Assembly: GCF_000024985.1 (NCBI RefSeq)
Contig: NC_013523.1
Location: 2,232,001 to 2,296,000, forward strand
Source of the DNA: Sphaerobacter thermophilus DSM 20745
GTDB lineage: Bacteria > Chloroflexota > Chloroflexia > Thermomicrobiales > Thermomicrobiaceae
Direction: 5' to 3'
Length of the DNA stretch: 64,000 nucleotides
Part shown: in pieces, positions 51,023-61,880 of the stretch
Layout of the letters: each line of letters starts with the position of its first letter
How positions within the stretch are numbered: the stretch's first letter is position 1
Program-made: the position numbers and the translations under genes
The notes under the pieces: generated by a model
What the model was told of the DNA's origin: nothing
Seen by the model: the letters and a program-made list of their open reading frames with translations, nothing else
Databases searched by the model: none

Positions 51023-51721
51023 CGGCCACGGTGGGTGGCTGCGTCTCCCCGTTCGGCGTCTGGCGGTGACAACCGCCGCTCGCCCCTGCCTTCAAACCTG
51101 CGAACGGCGGCGCCGGCACGATGCCGGCGCTCCTCGTCCCAGCCAGTGCCGAACGTGGCTCGATCCGCCTGCCCGGATCTGCGCCTCTTACGTTCACCAC
51201 TCGGCGCAGGTTTCACACTGCCCGGCGTGTGCCCGGGGTGACCCCCCGGGCTGACAAGGAAAGCCGGCTGAAGCCGGCTGTGGAGTGCAGCGGCCAGCAC
51301 CGCTGCTTTGGTATGGCGCGGGATGATGGCGCGTCGGTCGGTTTCGTACCGTCGTCGGGACGACGGATGGGTGGCGAGAGGATCCCCGTATCGTGGTAAG
51401 TGCCCGGGAGTAAACTCCCGGGCTGAGAAGGCGAAGCCCACTGAAGGGGCTGGGGAGTCTTCGCCCCGCGAGGTGCCGGATCGGCTCACTACAGGTGTGG
51501 GAAAGAGAAGCCCCTTCAGTGGGCTCTTGTTCTTCAGCCCGGCGGCTTTGGCCCGGAGCACTCACCTGAACGGTGGAGACCGTTTCACCCGGGTCTGAGC
51601 CCTGCTGTGTCCCAGCCCGCTTCAGCGGGCTTCCGTTGTTAGCCCGGGGGTTCACCCCCGGGCACATGCCACCGGCATAGATCCGTCTAGTTGACCACGC
51701 TCGTCGATCGGGCGGTCCCGA
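51023..51721. repeat. Cluster of four family C repeats in inverted arrangement
   Basis: Two forward copies lie at about 51227-51281 and 51399-51457, and two inverted copies at 51508-51562 and 51611-51667. Each has two hairpins: gcccgggggt...acccccgggc and agccggctgaagccggct (or agcccactgaaggggct). Copies 2 and 3 share the same second-hairpin word in opposite orientation, so they can pair over about 110 bp. A small hairpin cgccggcacgatgccggcg lies near 51111-51129. No gene is seen. Confidence 0.75.
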
Positions 51722-52558
51722 TCATGAACTCCCACCCACCCCAATCCGCTCCAGGAACTCCAGGAGCAGCGCGTTGAAGGCGTCGGGGTTGTCGACGGGG
51801 ACGCCGTGACCGGCGTCGGGCACCTCCACCAGGTCGGTGGGCGGGAGGGCGTCGGCGACCGCGAGGGTCAGCTCGCGGTACTCGGGCTGGGTGTTGGCGC
51901 CGTAGACCAGGAGGGTGGGAATGTCGAGGGCGGCGAGCGGGCCGGGGCCGGGATCGAAGTCCATCACGGCATCAAACCACGCCGGAGTGGAATGCACGTT
52001 GTGCCGCCACTCAGCCAGCCGGCGGCGGCCGACCTTCTGCGGCCAGTCGGCACCGAGGCGGGGTGTGAGGAAGAGGTCGAGCGCCTCGTCCACCTTGCCA
52101 TCGTCCAGGAGGACCCGCGCCTGCCGCGCGGCGGCGCTGAGGCGGTCCCCGCCGCGGTCGGGCAGCAGTGCGGGGACCGACGGCTCCACCAGCAGCAGCC
52201 CCCGGACGCGCTCGGGCCGGAGGAGGCCGAGCGCCAGGGCGACCGTCGCGCCGAGCGAGTTGCCGATAACGACCGCCTGCTCAACGTCCTCGGCATCGAG
52301 GACGGCCAGCGCGTCGTACGCGGCGCGCTCGATGGTCGGGCGCTCACCGGCCGGGGCGCTGTTGCCATGGCCACGGAAGAACGGGGCGATCCAGTGGAAC
52401 TGCGGGAGGCGCAGCATCTGGTGGACCCAGTTGGAGGTGCCGACCAGGACGCCGTGCAAGGCAAGGATGGCCGGGCTCGCGCCCGGCTCGTGGCGCACCT
52501 CGTAGGCGATGCGTGCGCCGTCGTCCGCCTGGGTCATCCGCTGCTCGATCAGCGCCAT
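51722..52558 (-). CDS. Alpha/beta hydrolase
   Basis: A 278-residue alpha/beta hydrolase fold enzyme. The nucleophile elbow is VIGNSLGATVALALG with Ser in GNSLG; the oxyanion region is LALHGVLVGTSNW; the C-terminal catalytic His is in DAGHGVPVDNPDAF, and the Asp in DIPTLLVYGANTQPEY. No signal peptide is present. Substrate is unknown; esterase, lactonase or C-C hydrolase activities are all possible. It stands alone, with repeats on both sides. Confidence 0.9.
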   Translation of the reverse strand: MALIEQRMTQADDGARIAYEVRHEPGASPAILALHGVLVGTSNWVHQMLRLPQFHWIAPFFRGHGNSAPAGERPTIERAAYDALAVLDAEDVEQAVVIGNSLGATVALALGLLRPERVRGLLLVEPSVPALLPDRGGDRLSAAARQARVLLDDGKVDEALDLFLTPRLGADWPQKVGRRRLAEWRHNVHSTPAWFDAVMDFDPGPGPLAALDIPTLLVYGANTQPEYRELTLAVADALPPTDLVEVPDAGHGVPVDNPDAFNALLLEFLERIGVGGSS

Positions 52559-52568
52559 CGGTGATCCT

Positions 52569-52600
52569 TTACGTCATGCGTGATGCGTCATCCGTCAGTT
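52569..52600. repeat. Family B words upstream of the hydrolase gene
   Basis: acgtcatgcgtgatgcgtca followed by tccgtcag, immediately before the hydrolase start on the minus strand. There is no family A core here, so this is a solo B copy. Confidence 0.6.
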
Positions 52601-52728
52601 CCCCCGCCCCCCGTGGACACCTTCGAAAATCACCCGGCTCCGTGCGGGATGAGGGGGACATGCTTCCCACACAATCGGGGCGCGATCCATCGCGCCCCGA
52701 TCTGCTTGCATCGTTTGGCTGCGCGGGT

Positions 52729-54057
52729 CTAGCCCTCCAGCAGCAGGGATTCCGGATCCTCGATCAACTCCTTGACCCGCACCAGGAAGCGGACGGCATC
52801 GCTGCCGTCGACGATACGGTGGTCGTAGGAGAGGGCGAGGTACATCATCGGGCGGATGACGATCTCGCCGTCGACGACGACCGGCCGCTGCTCGATCTTG
52901 TGCATCCCGAGAATGCCGACCTGCGGCGGGTTGAGGATCGGCGTGCTCAGGAGCGAGCCGTAGACGCCGCCGTTCGTGATGGTGAAGGTGCCGCCCATCA
53001 GTTCCTGGAGCTGGAGCTTGCCCTCGCGCGCCCGCGTGGCGAGATCAAGGATCTCCCGCTCGATCTCAGCGAAGCTCTTGCGGTCGGCGTCGCGCACCAC
53101 GGGCACCACCAGGCCCTCCTCGGCGCCAACGGCGATGCCGATGTCGTAGTAGTGCTTCAGGACGATCTCGTTCCCCTGGATCTCGGCGTTGAGGTACGGG
53201 AACGCCTTGAGCGCGCCGACGACAGCCTTGGTGAAGAAGGACATGAAGCCGAGTTTGACCCCGTGCCGCTGCTGGAAGGACTCGCCACGCCGCTTGCGCA
53301 GCTCCATGACGGCGCTCATGTCGACCTCGTTGAAGGTCGTAAGCATGGCGGCGGTGTGCTGGGCCTCGACCAGCCGCTGGGCGATGGTCTGCCGCCGCCG
53401 GGTCATGCGGACGCGCTCTTCGCGGCGGCCGTCGGCCGCGATCTCGAACGGCAGTGCGCTCGGCGCCGCCGGTGCAGCGGGCGCAGCAGGCGCGGCCGGA
53501 GTGGGCGCCGGTGCCGGCGCCGCGGGTGCCTCGGCGCCGTTGGCCGGGGCGGCCGGCGCGGCCTCGCGGGTGCGTCCCGCGCGCTGAATGTACGCAAGCA
53601 CGTCCTCGCGGGTGACCCGGCCACCCTCACCACTGGCCGGCACCTGCGCCAGGTCGATATCGTACTCCGCCGCGAGGCGGCGAACCGCCGGGGTCGCGCG
53701 CGGCCCACCCGGCGCGGCCGGGACAGCGACCGGTTCGGGCTCTGGCTCCCGCGCCGGGGCCGGGGCCGGAGCCGCCGGGGCCTCGGCTGCCGCAGCAGGC
53801 GCCGGAGCGGCGGCAGCCTCCGCTTCCACGATGGCCCCGATCACCTCGCCGACGGCCACCGTCTCCCCCTCCGGCTTGAGGATCTTCGCCAGCACCCCAG
53901 ACTGCTCGGCTGTGATCTCGACGTTGACCTTGTCGGTTTCGAGTTCGACCAGCGTCTCGCCGACCTGGACCGGGTCTCCTTCTTTCTTGAGCCAGGTGCC
54001 GACGACCGCATCGACGACCGACTCACCGAGTTGTGGCACTCGAATCTCAACCGGCAT
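52729..54057 (-). CDS. sucB: 2-oxoglutarate dehydrogenase E2, dihydrolipoyllysine succinyltransferase
   Basis: A 442-residue E2 component. The lipoyl domain has its lipoyl-lysine at K43 (ETDKVNVEI), followed by Ala/Pro linkers, a peripheral subunit-binding domain (about 140-180, [25 protein letters not shown] minus edges), a second linker and the acyltransferase domain with [13 protein letters not shown], catalytic H413 and D417. The start overlaps the E1 gene by 11 bp. The E3 lipoamide dehydrogenase is not in the window. Confidence 0.93.
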   Translation of the reverse strand: MPVEIRVPQLGESVVDAVVGTWLKKEGDPVQVGETLVELETDKVNVEITAEQSGVLAKILKPEGETVAVGEVIGAIVEAEAAAAPAPAAAAEAPAAPAPAPAREPEPEPVAVPAAPGGPRATPAVRRLAAEYDIDLAQVPASGEGGRVTREDVLAYIQRAGRTREAAPAAPANGAEAPAAPAPAPTPAAPAAPAAPAAPSALPFEIAADGRREERVRMTRRRQTIAQRLVEAQHTAAMLTTFNEVDMSAVMELRKRRGESFQQRHGVKLGFMSFFTKAVVGALKAFPYLNAEIQGNEIVLKHYYDIGIAVGAEEGLVVPVVRDADRKSFAEIEREILDLATRAREGKLQLQELMGGTFTITNGGVYGSLLSTPILNPPQVGILGMHKIEQRPVVVDGEIVIRPMMYLALSYDHRIVDGSDAVRFLVRVKELIEDPESLLLEG

Positions 54058-56857
54058 GCTGCACTCCGTAGGTCTTCACCCGCGGCGAGGCCACCCCCGC
54101 GAAGGCCTCGGCCACGATGCGTCCCTGCTCGACCACGTGCACTTCGTGGAATCCCTCGGCGGGGCTGGCCCGCTCCGGCCGGCCGATGTAGCGCAAGTCC
54201 AGATCCGGCCCGATGATCCGGCGCAGGCGCGGCTCCATGTAGGTCCAGGCGCCCATGTTGGCCGGCTCCTCCTGCAGCCAGACCACCTCGCGCGCGTTGC
54301 GGTACGACTCCAGCACGCGGCGCAGATCCTCCTCGGGGAACGGGTAGAGCTGCTCAACCCGCACGATGGCCACCGGCGCCCCCGCCTTGCGCGCCTCGCT
54401 GGTGATCAGGTCAACGTAGACCTTGCCGCTGCAGAGGATGACCCGGCCGATCTCCTCACGCCGCTCTGCCGCCTCCGGGTCGTCCAGCACCGGCTGGAAG
54501 CGCCCTTCGGCCAGGTCGACCGGGAGCGAGGCCGCAGCCGGGTGGCGCAGCAGGCTCTTGGGGGTCATGACGATGAGCGGCCGCGGTGCCGACTTGAGCA
54601 GCGCCGCCTGCTTGCGCAGCAGGTGGAAGTACTGCGCCGACGTGGTGCAGTTGGCCACCCGCACGTTGTCGTCGGCCGCGAGCTGCAGGAAGCGCTCCAG
54701 GCGGGCGCTGGAGTGCTCCGGCCCCTGCCCCTCATAGCCGTGGGGCAGCAGCAGCGTGAGCGACGGGTTCTCCTGCCACTTGGAGCGCGCCGCCACGATG
54801 AACTGGTCGATGATCACCTGGGCCACGTTGGCGAAGTCGCCGAACTGGGCCTCCCAGAGGACCAGCGCCTCCGGCGCCTCCAGGCTGTAGCCGTACTCGA
54901 AGCCGAGCGCCGCGGCCTCCGACAGCGGGCTGTTGTGGATCGCGAACGAGGCGCGGGCCGACGGCATCTGCTGCAGCGGGACGAAGCGGTCGCCGGTCTC
55001 GACATCATGGAAGACGAGGTGGCGCTGGCTGAAGGTGCCGCGCTCCGCGTCCTGCCCCGCCATGCGGATCGGCGTGCCGTCGCGCAGGATCGAAGCGAAG
55101 GCGAGCGACTCGGCGTGAGCCCAGTCGAGCGGCCCGCCCTCTACCACGGCTGCCACGCGCCGCTGCATCTGCCGGCGCAGCTTGGGGTTGAGGTTGAACC
55201 CCTCGGGCAGGCGGTGGATCTCCTCGTTGAGCTGGATCAGCACGTCGAGCGGGACAGCCGTCTCGACATGACGCACCCGCGGGTCCACCGACTCCTCGAC
55301 GAGCGGCTCGCCCCCTTCCTCGCCGTGGGCGACAGCGTTGCGGATCTCCTGCAGCTTGTTGAGGGCCGCCTGCTTCATGGAGTCGGCTTCGTCCTTGGTG
55401 ACGACTCCTTCGTCCACGAGCGACGCCACCCAGATGTCGCGCACGGTTGGGTGCCGGCTGACGATCTCGTACATGCGCGGCTGGGTGAACCCCGGCTCGT
55501 CACCCTCGTTGTGCCCCCAGCGGCGATAGCCGATGAGGTCGATCAGGAAGTCCTTGTGGAACCGCTGGCGGTAGGCCACGGCAAGCCGAGTCGCGATCAA
55601 GCAGGCGACCGGGTCGTCGGCGTTGACATGCACGATCGGGATCTCGAAGCCGCGCGCCGGGTCGCTGGCGTAGTGGGTCGAGCGAGCCTGCCACGGCTCC
55701 GTGGTGAAGCCGATCTGGTTGTTGGCAATGATGTGCAGCGTACCGCCCACCTGGTAGCCGGCGAGGCGCGAGAGGTTGAGCGTCTCGGCGACGATACCCT
55801 CGCCCGGGAAGGCGGCATCCCCGTGGATCAGGATCGACAGCGCGCGCCGGACATCCTGCCGGGGCGGGCCGCCCTGGTCGCGGTCCTCCTGCGCGGCGCG
55901 AGTCATCCCCTGGACGACCGGGTTGACGAACTCCAGGTGGCTCGGGTTGGCGGACATCGAGAGGCGGGCACGGATCTCAGGGGCGTGGCGGACCGCTCCC
56001 ATGTGGTACTTGACGTCACCGGTCCAGCCGCTGCTGCCGCCCTCGGTGGCCGCGGCCGGCTCGCGGTGGTTGACCCCCATGAACTCGGCGATGATCTTAG
56101 CGTAGGGCTTGCCCAGCACGTGGGCCAGCAGGTTCAACCGTCCGCGGTGGGCTGCGCCGATGATGATGTCGGAGGTGCCGGCCTCGACCGCCTCCCGGAT
56201 GATCTCATCGAGCATGGGGACCATCATGTCGGTCCCCTCGATCGAGAAGCGCTTCTGACCGATGAAGGCGCGGTGTAGGAACTGCTCGAACGATTCCACC
56301 TCGGTCAGCCGCTGCAGCAGCGCCCGCTTCTGCTCGGCAGTGAGCGGCCGTGCGTAGCGGCCGGACTCGACCGCCTCCTGCAGCCACTCGCGCTCCTCGG
56401 CGATCTGCACGTGGTCAAAGTCGTAGCCGATGGTCCCGCAGTAGATGCGGCGCAGGTTGGCGATCGCCTCGGCGGCGTTGCGCGCGCCCTCAGCCGCCGG
56501 CCCACCAACCACCGTCGCCGGCAGCGCAGCGAGATCGGCCTCAGTCAGACCATGGGCCGCCGGATCGAGCGATGGATCGCCGGGCGGCTCACTGCCCAGC
56601 GGGTCGAGCCGCGCTGCGCGGTGGCCGCGTGAGCGAATACTCTGGGCGAGATTGGCAGCGGCAACGACCTTGGCGACATCGACCCCCGGCGCAGCCTCCG
56701 CAACCGCCGTGGCGACCGCACCATCCGGCTCCGGTGCCCAGCGCTCGAAGATCGCACGCGTTTCTGGGTCGACCGACTCCGGATCACGCAGGTAGCGGTC
56801 GTACAGCTCCAGGACGTAGCCAGCATTTGGGCCATGAAAACGGCTCATGACACTCAT
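54047..56857 (-). CDS. sucA: 2-oxoglutarate dehydrogenase E1 component
   Basis: A 936-residue thiamine-dependent E1 of the TCA cycle, decarboxylating 2-oxoglutarate and passing succinyl to the E2 lipoyl group. It starts [24 protein letters not shown], typical of the family's short N-terminal E2-binding helix. Other motifs are [55 protein letters not shown] and [20 protein letters not shown]. The ATG at 56857 follows GGTGGAAG; an upstream start at 56935 is not needed. It forms an operon with sucB. Confidence 0.95.
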   Translation of the reverse strand: MSVMSRFHGPNAGYVLELYDRYLRDPESVDPETRAIFERWAPEPDGAVATAVAEAAPGVDVAKVVAAANLAQSIRSRGHRAARLDPLGSEPPGDPSLDPAAHGLTEADLAALPATVVGGPAAEGARNAAEAIANLRRIYCGTIGYDFDHVQIAEEREWLQEAVESGRYARPLTAEQKRALLQRLTEVESFEQFLHRAFIGQKRFSIEGTDMMVPMLDEIIREAVEAGTSDIIIGAAHRGRLNLLAHVLGKPYAKIIAEFMGVNHREPAAATEGGSSGWTGDVKYHMGAVRHAPEIRARLSMSANPSHLEFVNPVVQGMTRAAQEDRDQGGPPRQDVRRALSILIHGDAAFPGEGIVAETLNLSRLAGYQVGGTLHIIANNQIGFTTEPWQARSTHYASDPARGFEIPIVHVNADDPVACLIATRLAVAYRQRFHKDFLIDLIGYRRWGHNEGDEPGFTQPRMYEIVSRHPTVRDIWVASLVDEGVVTKDEADSMKQAALNKLQEIRNAVAHGEEGGEPLVEESVDPRVRHVETAVPLDVLIQLNEEIHRLPEGFNLNPKLRRQMQRRVAAVVEGGPLDWAHAESLAFASILRDGTPIRMAGQDAERGTFSQRHLVFHDVETGDRFVPLQQMPSARASFAIHNSPLSEAAALGFEYGYSLEAPEALVLWEAQFGDFANVAQVIIDQFIVAARSKWQENPSLTLLLPHGYEGQGPEHSSARLERFLQLAADDNVRVANCTTSAQYFHLLRKQAALLKSAPRPLIVMTPKSLLRHPAAASLPVDLAEGRFQPVLDDPEAAERREEIGRVILCSGKVYVDLITSEARKAGAPVAIVRVEQLYPFPEEDLRRVLESYRNAREVVWLQEEPANMGAWTYMEPRLRRIIGPDLDLRYIGRPERASPAEGFHEVHVVEQGRIVAEAFAGVASPRVKTYGVQHAG

Positions 56858-57431
56858 TTGGCGCTTCCACCCATCTTCCCCGCACCGCTCCTTCGCAGCA
56901 ATCGATCGCGCGTCGTGCCCGGCGCCCCCGCGCACCAGGCCCGCCGGGACGGTTCACATCCCCGGCATGCGACGCGAGTACGCACAGCGTGCCCCCCACC
57001 CCGGTGAGGCCCATGGCCCGCGGTTATTCTCTGTCATCGGAGCGGCTACGATGCGCGCGGGTGCGGGCGTCACCGTTGTTACGCTGTTAATGGTACACCA
57101 ACTGGCACGCTTTCGGACGCCCCCTCCGCGCGTATCCTCTTCCGAATCGTACGCGCCGCACAGCCGGTGCCTGCGCATGTCCTGTCGCCCCGGTTCGCCG
57201 TCAGCGAATGACGGCGTCGACGCCGGCGGTGATGGAGTGTGGCGAATGATGCAAGGTCTCCGCGCATGGCGCGTGCCCGGGGGTAACCCCCCCCGGGCTC
57301 ACAATGAAAGCCGGCTAGAGCCGGCCGGGAACATAGGATTCACATCCGGGTAGTTCGGTGTCCACCGTCCGGTTCGTGCCCGAGGTAAACCCCCGGGCCC
57401 GTGCCACAGCGCGGGACCCTTCGCACCACCC
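56858..57431. other. Region upstream of sucA with family C repeats
   Basis: No gene is seen. A full family C copy lies at about 57272-57328 (gtgcccgggggtaacccc, then agccggctagagccggc), and a partial one at 57376-57400. The sucAB promoter should lie in 56900-57150 on the minus strand, where AT-rich bases occur near 57070-57110, but no clear -35/-10 pair was found. Confidence 0.5.
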
Positions 57432-58679
57432 CTACTGGCCCGGGCCCGAATCACTAAGACCGACGCCGCGGCCTTCGAGCACCCGGCGGATTGCCTGCTC
57501 CGAGTAGACCTCGGCCGGGGGAATGGCATGAGCCATGGCGGCGACGCGGGCGCGGGCCAGCGCCGGGTCCTCCCAGGTGCGGCGGCCGAATTCCTTCCAC
57601 TCCTCCTCGGTGAAGCGCGCCTCGAGCTGGCCGGTGGTGAACTCGAACATCGGCAACACATCGGCGTCACGCCGGGCGTGGTACTCGGCCAGCGCCGTCT
57701 GTTCGTCGATCTCTCCCTGCCACCAACGGTCGAGCGACTCGACGAGGAGCTGGGCGCTGCGGACCGCGTCACCCATCCCCTGCACACTGTGCGGGTCCTT
57801 GTGGCACCCGGCGTCGCCCACGAGTGCCCAGCCGGGGCCGACCGGCACGCGCAGGAAGTTCGGCAGATCGCCGGTGCCGACGATCGGCCCCTCGAGTTGG
57901 CTGTCGCCGATCCGCTCCATTGCCTCCGGGATGCGCGCCAGACCGCCGAAGAAGTGCTCCCGGTGGTTGCGCCGGAAGGCGTCGAAGGCGCTGGCCTGTA
58001 CGCCGAAGCCGACCAGGGTCAGCCCGTCGTCGCAGGGGAAGATGAAGGACGCGGCGTACTCGGCACCGATCTCGGGGTAGGTGCCGCGTACGGCGAAGGC
58101 GCTCGGCGGGTCGTCCAGCGGAACCCCGCGGAAGTAGCCGTAGTACCAGGCGAACATCGGCGGGAAGTCCTCATAGGCCGTCGCGCCGACCTCGCGCGCG
58201 ACCAGCGAGTGCCGTCCGTCGGCGCCGATAACGAAGCGCGCCCGCGCCTCGTGCTCCTGTCCCGCCTCCTGGTAGCGCACGCCGATGACCCGCTCGCCCT
58301 CCCGCAGAAGGCCGGTCACGCGTGCCCCGGTGTGCAGCTCGATTTCCGGGTGTGCTCCGGCCGCCTCGACCAGGATCGCGTCGAGCGGCTCCCGGCGGAT
58401 GCAGAGCGCGAAGTCGCGGCCGTCAACCTCGGCGAAGGGCGCGTCGACGTAGGGGAAGCGCAGACGCTTCAGCCGGGGCGCGTCGATCGCCAGCACACGG
58501 TCCAGCACGCCGATGCGCTCGAACGCACTGAGCGAGTCGGTGAAGAAGAGGTGGGTGGACAGCGTCGAACTGGGGAAGCGATCGCGATCGAGCAGCAGGA
58601 TGGAGTAGCCCCGCTGCGCCAGGAGCAGAGCGGTGGTTGAGCCCGCGATCCGGGCACCGACGATGATGGCGTCGTACAT
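57432..58679 (-). CDS. FAD-dependent oxidoreductase (geranylgeranyl reductase/PHBH-like)
   Basis: A 415-residue flavoprotein. The N-terminal Rossmann motif is DAIIVGARIAGSTTALLLAQRG, a GxxxxG variant of the FAD fold; VIGADGRHSLVARE is the DG motif, and LVGDAGCHKDPHSVQGMGDA is the GD motif that binds the ribityl chain. This is the GR2/PHBH family, which includes aromatic hydroxylases and geranylgeranyl reductases. Substrate is unknown. The ATG at 58679 starts the Rossmann fold; frames to 58742 are open but uninformative. Confidence 0.9.
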   Translation of the reverse strand: MYDAIIVGARIAGSTTALLLAQRGYSILLLDRDRFPSSTLSTHLFFTDSLSAFERIGVLDRVLAIDAPRLKRLRFPYVDAPFAEVDGRDFALCIRREPLDAILVEAAGAHPEIELHTGARVTGLLREGERVIGVRYQEAGQEHEARARFVIGADGRHSLVAREVGATAYEDFPPMFAWYYGYFRGVPLDDPPSAFAVRGTYPEIGAEYAASFIFPCDDGLTLVGFGVQASAFDAFRRNHREHFFGGLARIPEAMERIGDSQLEGPIVGTGDLPNFLRVPVGPGWALVGDAGCHKDPHSVQGMGDAVRSAQLLVESLDRWWQGEIDEQTALAEYHARRDADVLPMFEFTTGQLEARFTEEEWKEFGRRTWEDPALARARVAAMAHAIPPAEVYSEQAIRRVLEGRGVGLSDSGPGQ

Positions 58680-58881
58680 CAGACCGGGTCGTTCCTTGCC
58701 GTGAGCGCCAGCAGCCAGACCGTGCGGCGGCCCCACGGGCACACCGCCCGGCCAGCCCTAACTCTACCACCGGCCGGAACACACGCGTTCCCGTCCGGCC
58801 CGGCTGCGCCAGCATCCGAGCGGCTTCCTTCGTCCCTGCACGTAGGTAGACGATGAGCGCCGGGATCTTCCCGGCGCCCTT

Positions 58882-59988
<1,107 letters not shown>

Positions 59989-60393
59989 GCTGGATCCCCC
60001 TCTTTCCGGTATCGACCGGCGCACGCGCGCGGCGCCGCCCACGGTTGCGGCCTCTCCCCATCTTAACCCGCGTCGTACCTGCCGTCACCTACCCGACTGT
60101 GTGCGCAGGGCGCTCGGGCGCTCGTCTTCGGTTCGCCGAGCGGGATAGTGTCTCCGCCGCGCATCGCACGCCGCGTGCCGCTACACAGGCTACGCACGGG
60201 AAACCGGGAAAGCACGATCCGGGACGCCTGGGCTACCCGGTCGCGGCGCCGAGCGTGGTAGAGTCCGTTCACACGCATCCTCCACCATGCCCAGCCGGCT
60301 GTTATCCTTTGCCGCGCGTGGCGGAGGACCGCGCACCAACCAGCGATTCCCCAAGCTTGCAGATGGCGGCGGGGACACCTGCGAGGGAGAACG
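59989..60393. other. Divergent region between the ABC ATPase and SIS-domain genes
   Basis: About 405 bp without a gene. Both flanking genes read outward, so it should hold two promoters. TATCCT at 60303-60308 is a possible -10 for the plus-strand gene, but its -35 is poor. GCGAGGGAG near 60381-60389 is the ribosome binding site for the SIS gene. Confidence 0.45.
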
Positions 60394-61446
60394 ATGAGCC
60401 AGGGCCAGAATTTCGACCGGGAGGTACGCGAGCAGCCGGAGGCACTCGAGCGGCTCCTCGCTCGTGGACGGGAGCAGGCCGAGGCGATCGCGGAAGCGAT
60501 CCGCGACGCCGAGCCGAACCTGATCGTCATTGTCGCGCGGGGTAGCTCCGGCAACGCGGCGGTGTACGCCAAGTATCTCCTGGGCATGCGGAACGGATTC
60601 CCGGTCACGCTCGCTGCGCCCTCCATGTTTACCCTCTACCAGCAGCCGCCGCGGCTCGGCCGCGCCGTGGTGATCGGCATCAGCCAGTCGGGCCAGTCGG
60701 CCGACATCGTGGCGGTGGAAGAGGCGGCACGGCAGCAGGGAGCGCTCACCGTCGCCATCACCAACCACCCCGAGTCGCCGCTCGCCACCGCGGCGGACTA
60801 CTGCCTGCCGCTGCACGCCGGGCCTGAATACGCCGTCGCGGCCACCAAGACCTACACCAACCAGTTGATGGCGCTCGCACTCCTCTCCACTGCCCTCCGC
60901 GGGGAGGACGCTGACGCCGACTGGGAAGCGCTCGCGGCCATCCCGGCCGCCGCCGAGGCGGCACTGTGGCTCAACGCGGGGATCGCCGAGCAGGTCGAGC
61001 GCTTCCGCCACGTAGACCGCTTCGCCGTGATCGGCCGCGGCTACAACCTCGCCACCGCTCACGAGATCGCCCTCAAGATCAAAGAGACGACCTACACCAT
61101 GGCGCACTCCTACTCGTCGGCCGACTTTCTGCACGGCCCGGTGGCGATGATCGAGCCAGGCTTCCCGGTCCTACTCATCGCGCCCTCCGGCGCCACGCTG
61201 GACAACACCGCCGGGCTGCTCGGCCTGCTGGAGGAACGCGCAGCGGAGGTCATCACCATCTCCGACCAGGAGGACCTGCTGGCACGCGCCGGGACGCCGC
61301 TGCCGCTCCCGACGGGAGTGCCGGAGTGGCTCACGCCCGCGATCGCGGTGATCCCGGGGCAACTCTTGGCCGGGGCGCTCGCCGCCGCCCGTGGGCTCGA
61401 CCCGGACCAGCCACGGGGCCTGAGCAAGGTCACCGTCACGCACTAG
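60394..61446 (+). CDS. Double SIS-domain sugar isomerase/deaminase (GlmS C-terminal-like)
   Basis: A 350-residue protein with two SIS domains, like the isomerase half of GlmS, AgaS or FrlB, but without the glutaminase domain. Motifs are VARGSSGNAAVYAKYLLG, VIGISQSGQSADIV, ATKTYTNQLMAL and GRGYNLATAHEIALKIKETTY with the catalytic-type Glu and the final HGPVAMIE. It acts on phosphorylated (amino) sugars, substrate open. It lies divergent from a sugar ABC ATPase, suggesting a link to amino-sugar use. Confidence 0.92.
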   Translation: MSQGQNFDREVREQPEALERLLARGREQAEAIAEAIRDAEPNLIVIVARGSSGNAAVYAKYLLGMRNGFPVTLAAPSMFTLYQQPPRLGRAVVIGISQSGQSADIVAVEEAARQQGALTVAITNHPESPLATAADYCLPLHAGPEYAVAATKTYTNQLMALALLSTALRGEDADADWEALAAIPAAAEAALWLNAGIAEQVERFRHVDRFAVIGRGYNLATAHEIALKIKETTYTMAHSYSSADFLHGPVAMIEPGFPVLLIAPSGATLDNTAGLLGLLEERAAEVITISDQEDLLARAGTPLPLPTGVPEWLTPAIAVIPGQLLAGALAAARGLDPDQPRGLSKVTVTH

Positions 61447-61880
61447 TGCCCAGCCCAGCGTAAGCGATCCGGCAGGAGCCGGGTCGGGAGCGCAGTCGTC
61501 CAGCAACCCCTTGCGCCCCCACCGCTGGGGCGCCGAACCGCGCGCGCACCGACGGGAGCCGCGCTGCCGCTGGGCGCCGGGACTGTCGCCTGCTGGCGAT
61601 GAGGTGAATAATTGCCTGGATGGGCGACGCCCCCAGGCAGCGCGGTGTCCGGGGACGTTGCCGCCAGGCCCGGTGACACGGCGCACCGATTGCGGCCACG
61701 GCAGGGGTTGCGGTCCTGCCCGGCGCCGCTCGCTCGCCACCTCGGGTATGCTCCGGTGCGTGCCCAGCTCCCGCCCCTGAGCCGCTCCGGCAGCTTGGCG
61801 TCGGCGCGCGCGCCCGCATCGAGGGAGGAAAGACCAGCCATCACGGGGGACGGCTCCCGCCACGGCGAAGGAGGGTCAGC
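61447..61880. other. Leader region of mgtE, 434 bp
   Basis: No gene is seen. The region is strongly structured, with many GC stems; one hairpin is TGCCTGG...CCAGGCA around 61613-61639, preceded by gatgaggtgaataattgcc near 61598-61616. Such a long leader before a magnesium channel gene raises the question of a Mg2+-sensing RNA, but the M-box core was not recognised. AAGGAGGGTC at 61869-61877 is the ribosome binding site. Confidence 0.45.

Noticed and set aside
51023-51721. CRISPR array in the repeat cluster
   Set aside because: The units are palindromic pairs in both orientations, spaced irregularly, with no constant repeat-spacer pattern and no cas genes.
53588-56278. Plus-strand frame of 896 codons opposite sucA/sucB
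   Set aside because: Shadow of two certain genes; it crosses the boundary between them.
61447-61880. M-box magnesium riboswitch
   Set aside because: Only a short AGGTGA word and a hairpin match; the conserved core could not be found by eye, so it is listed as an open question only.
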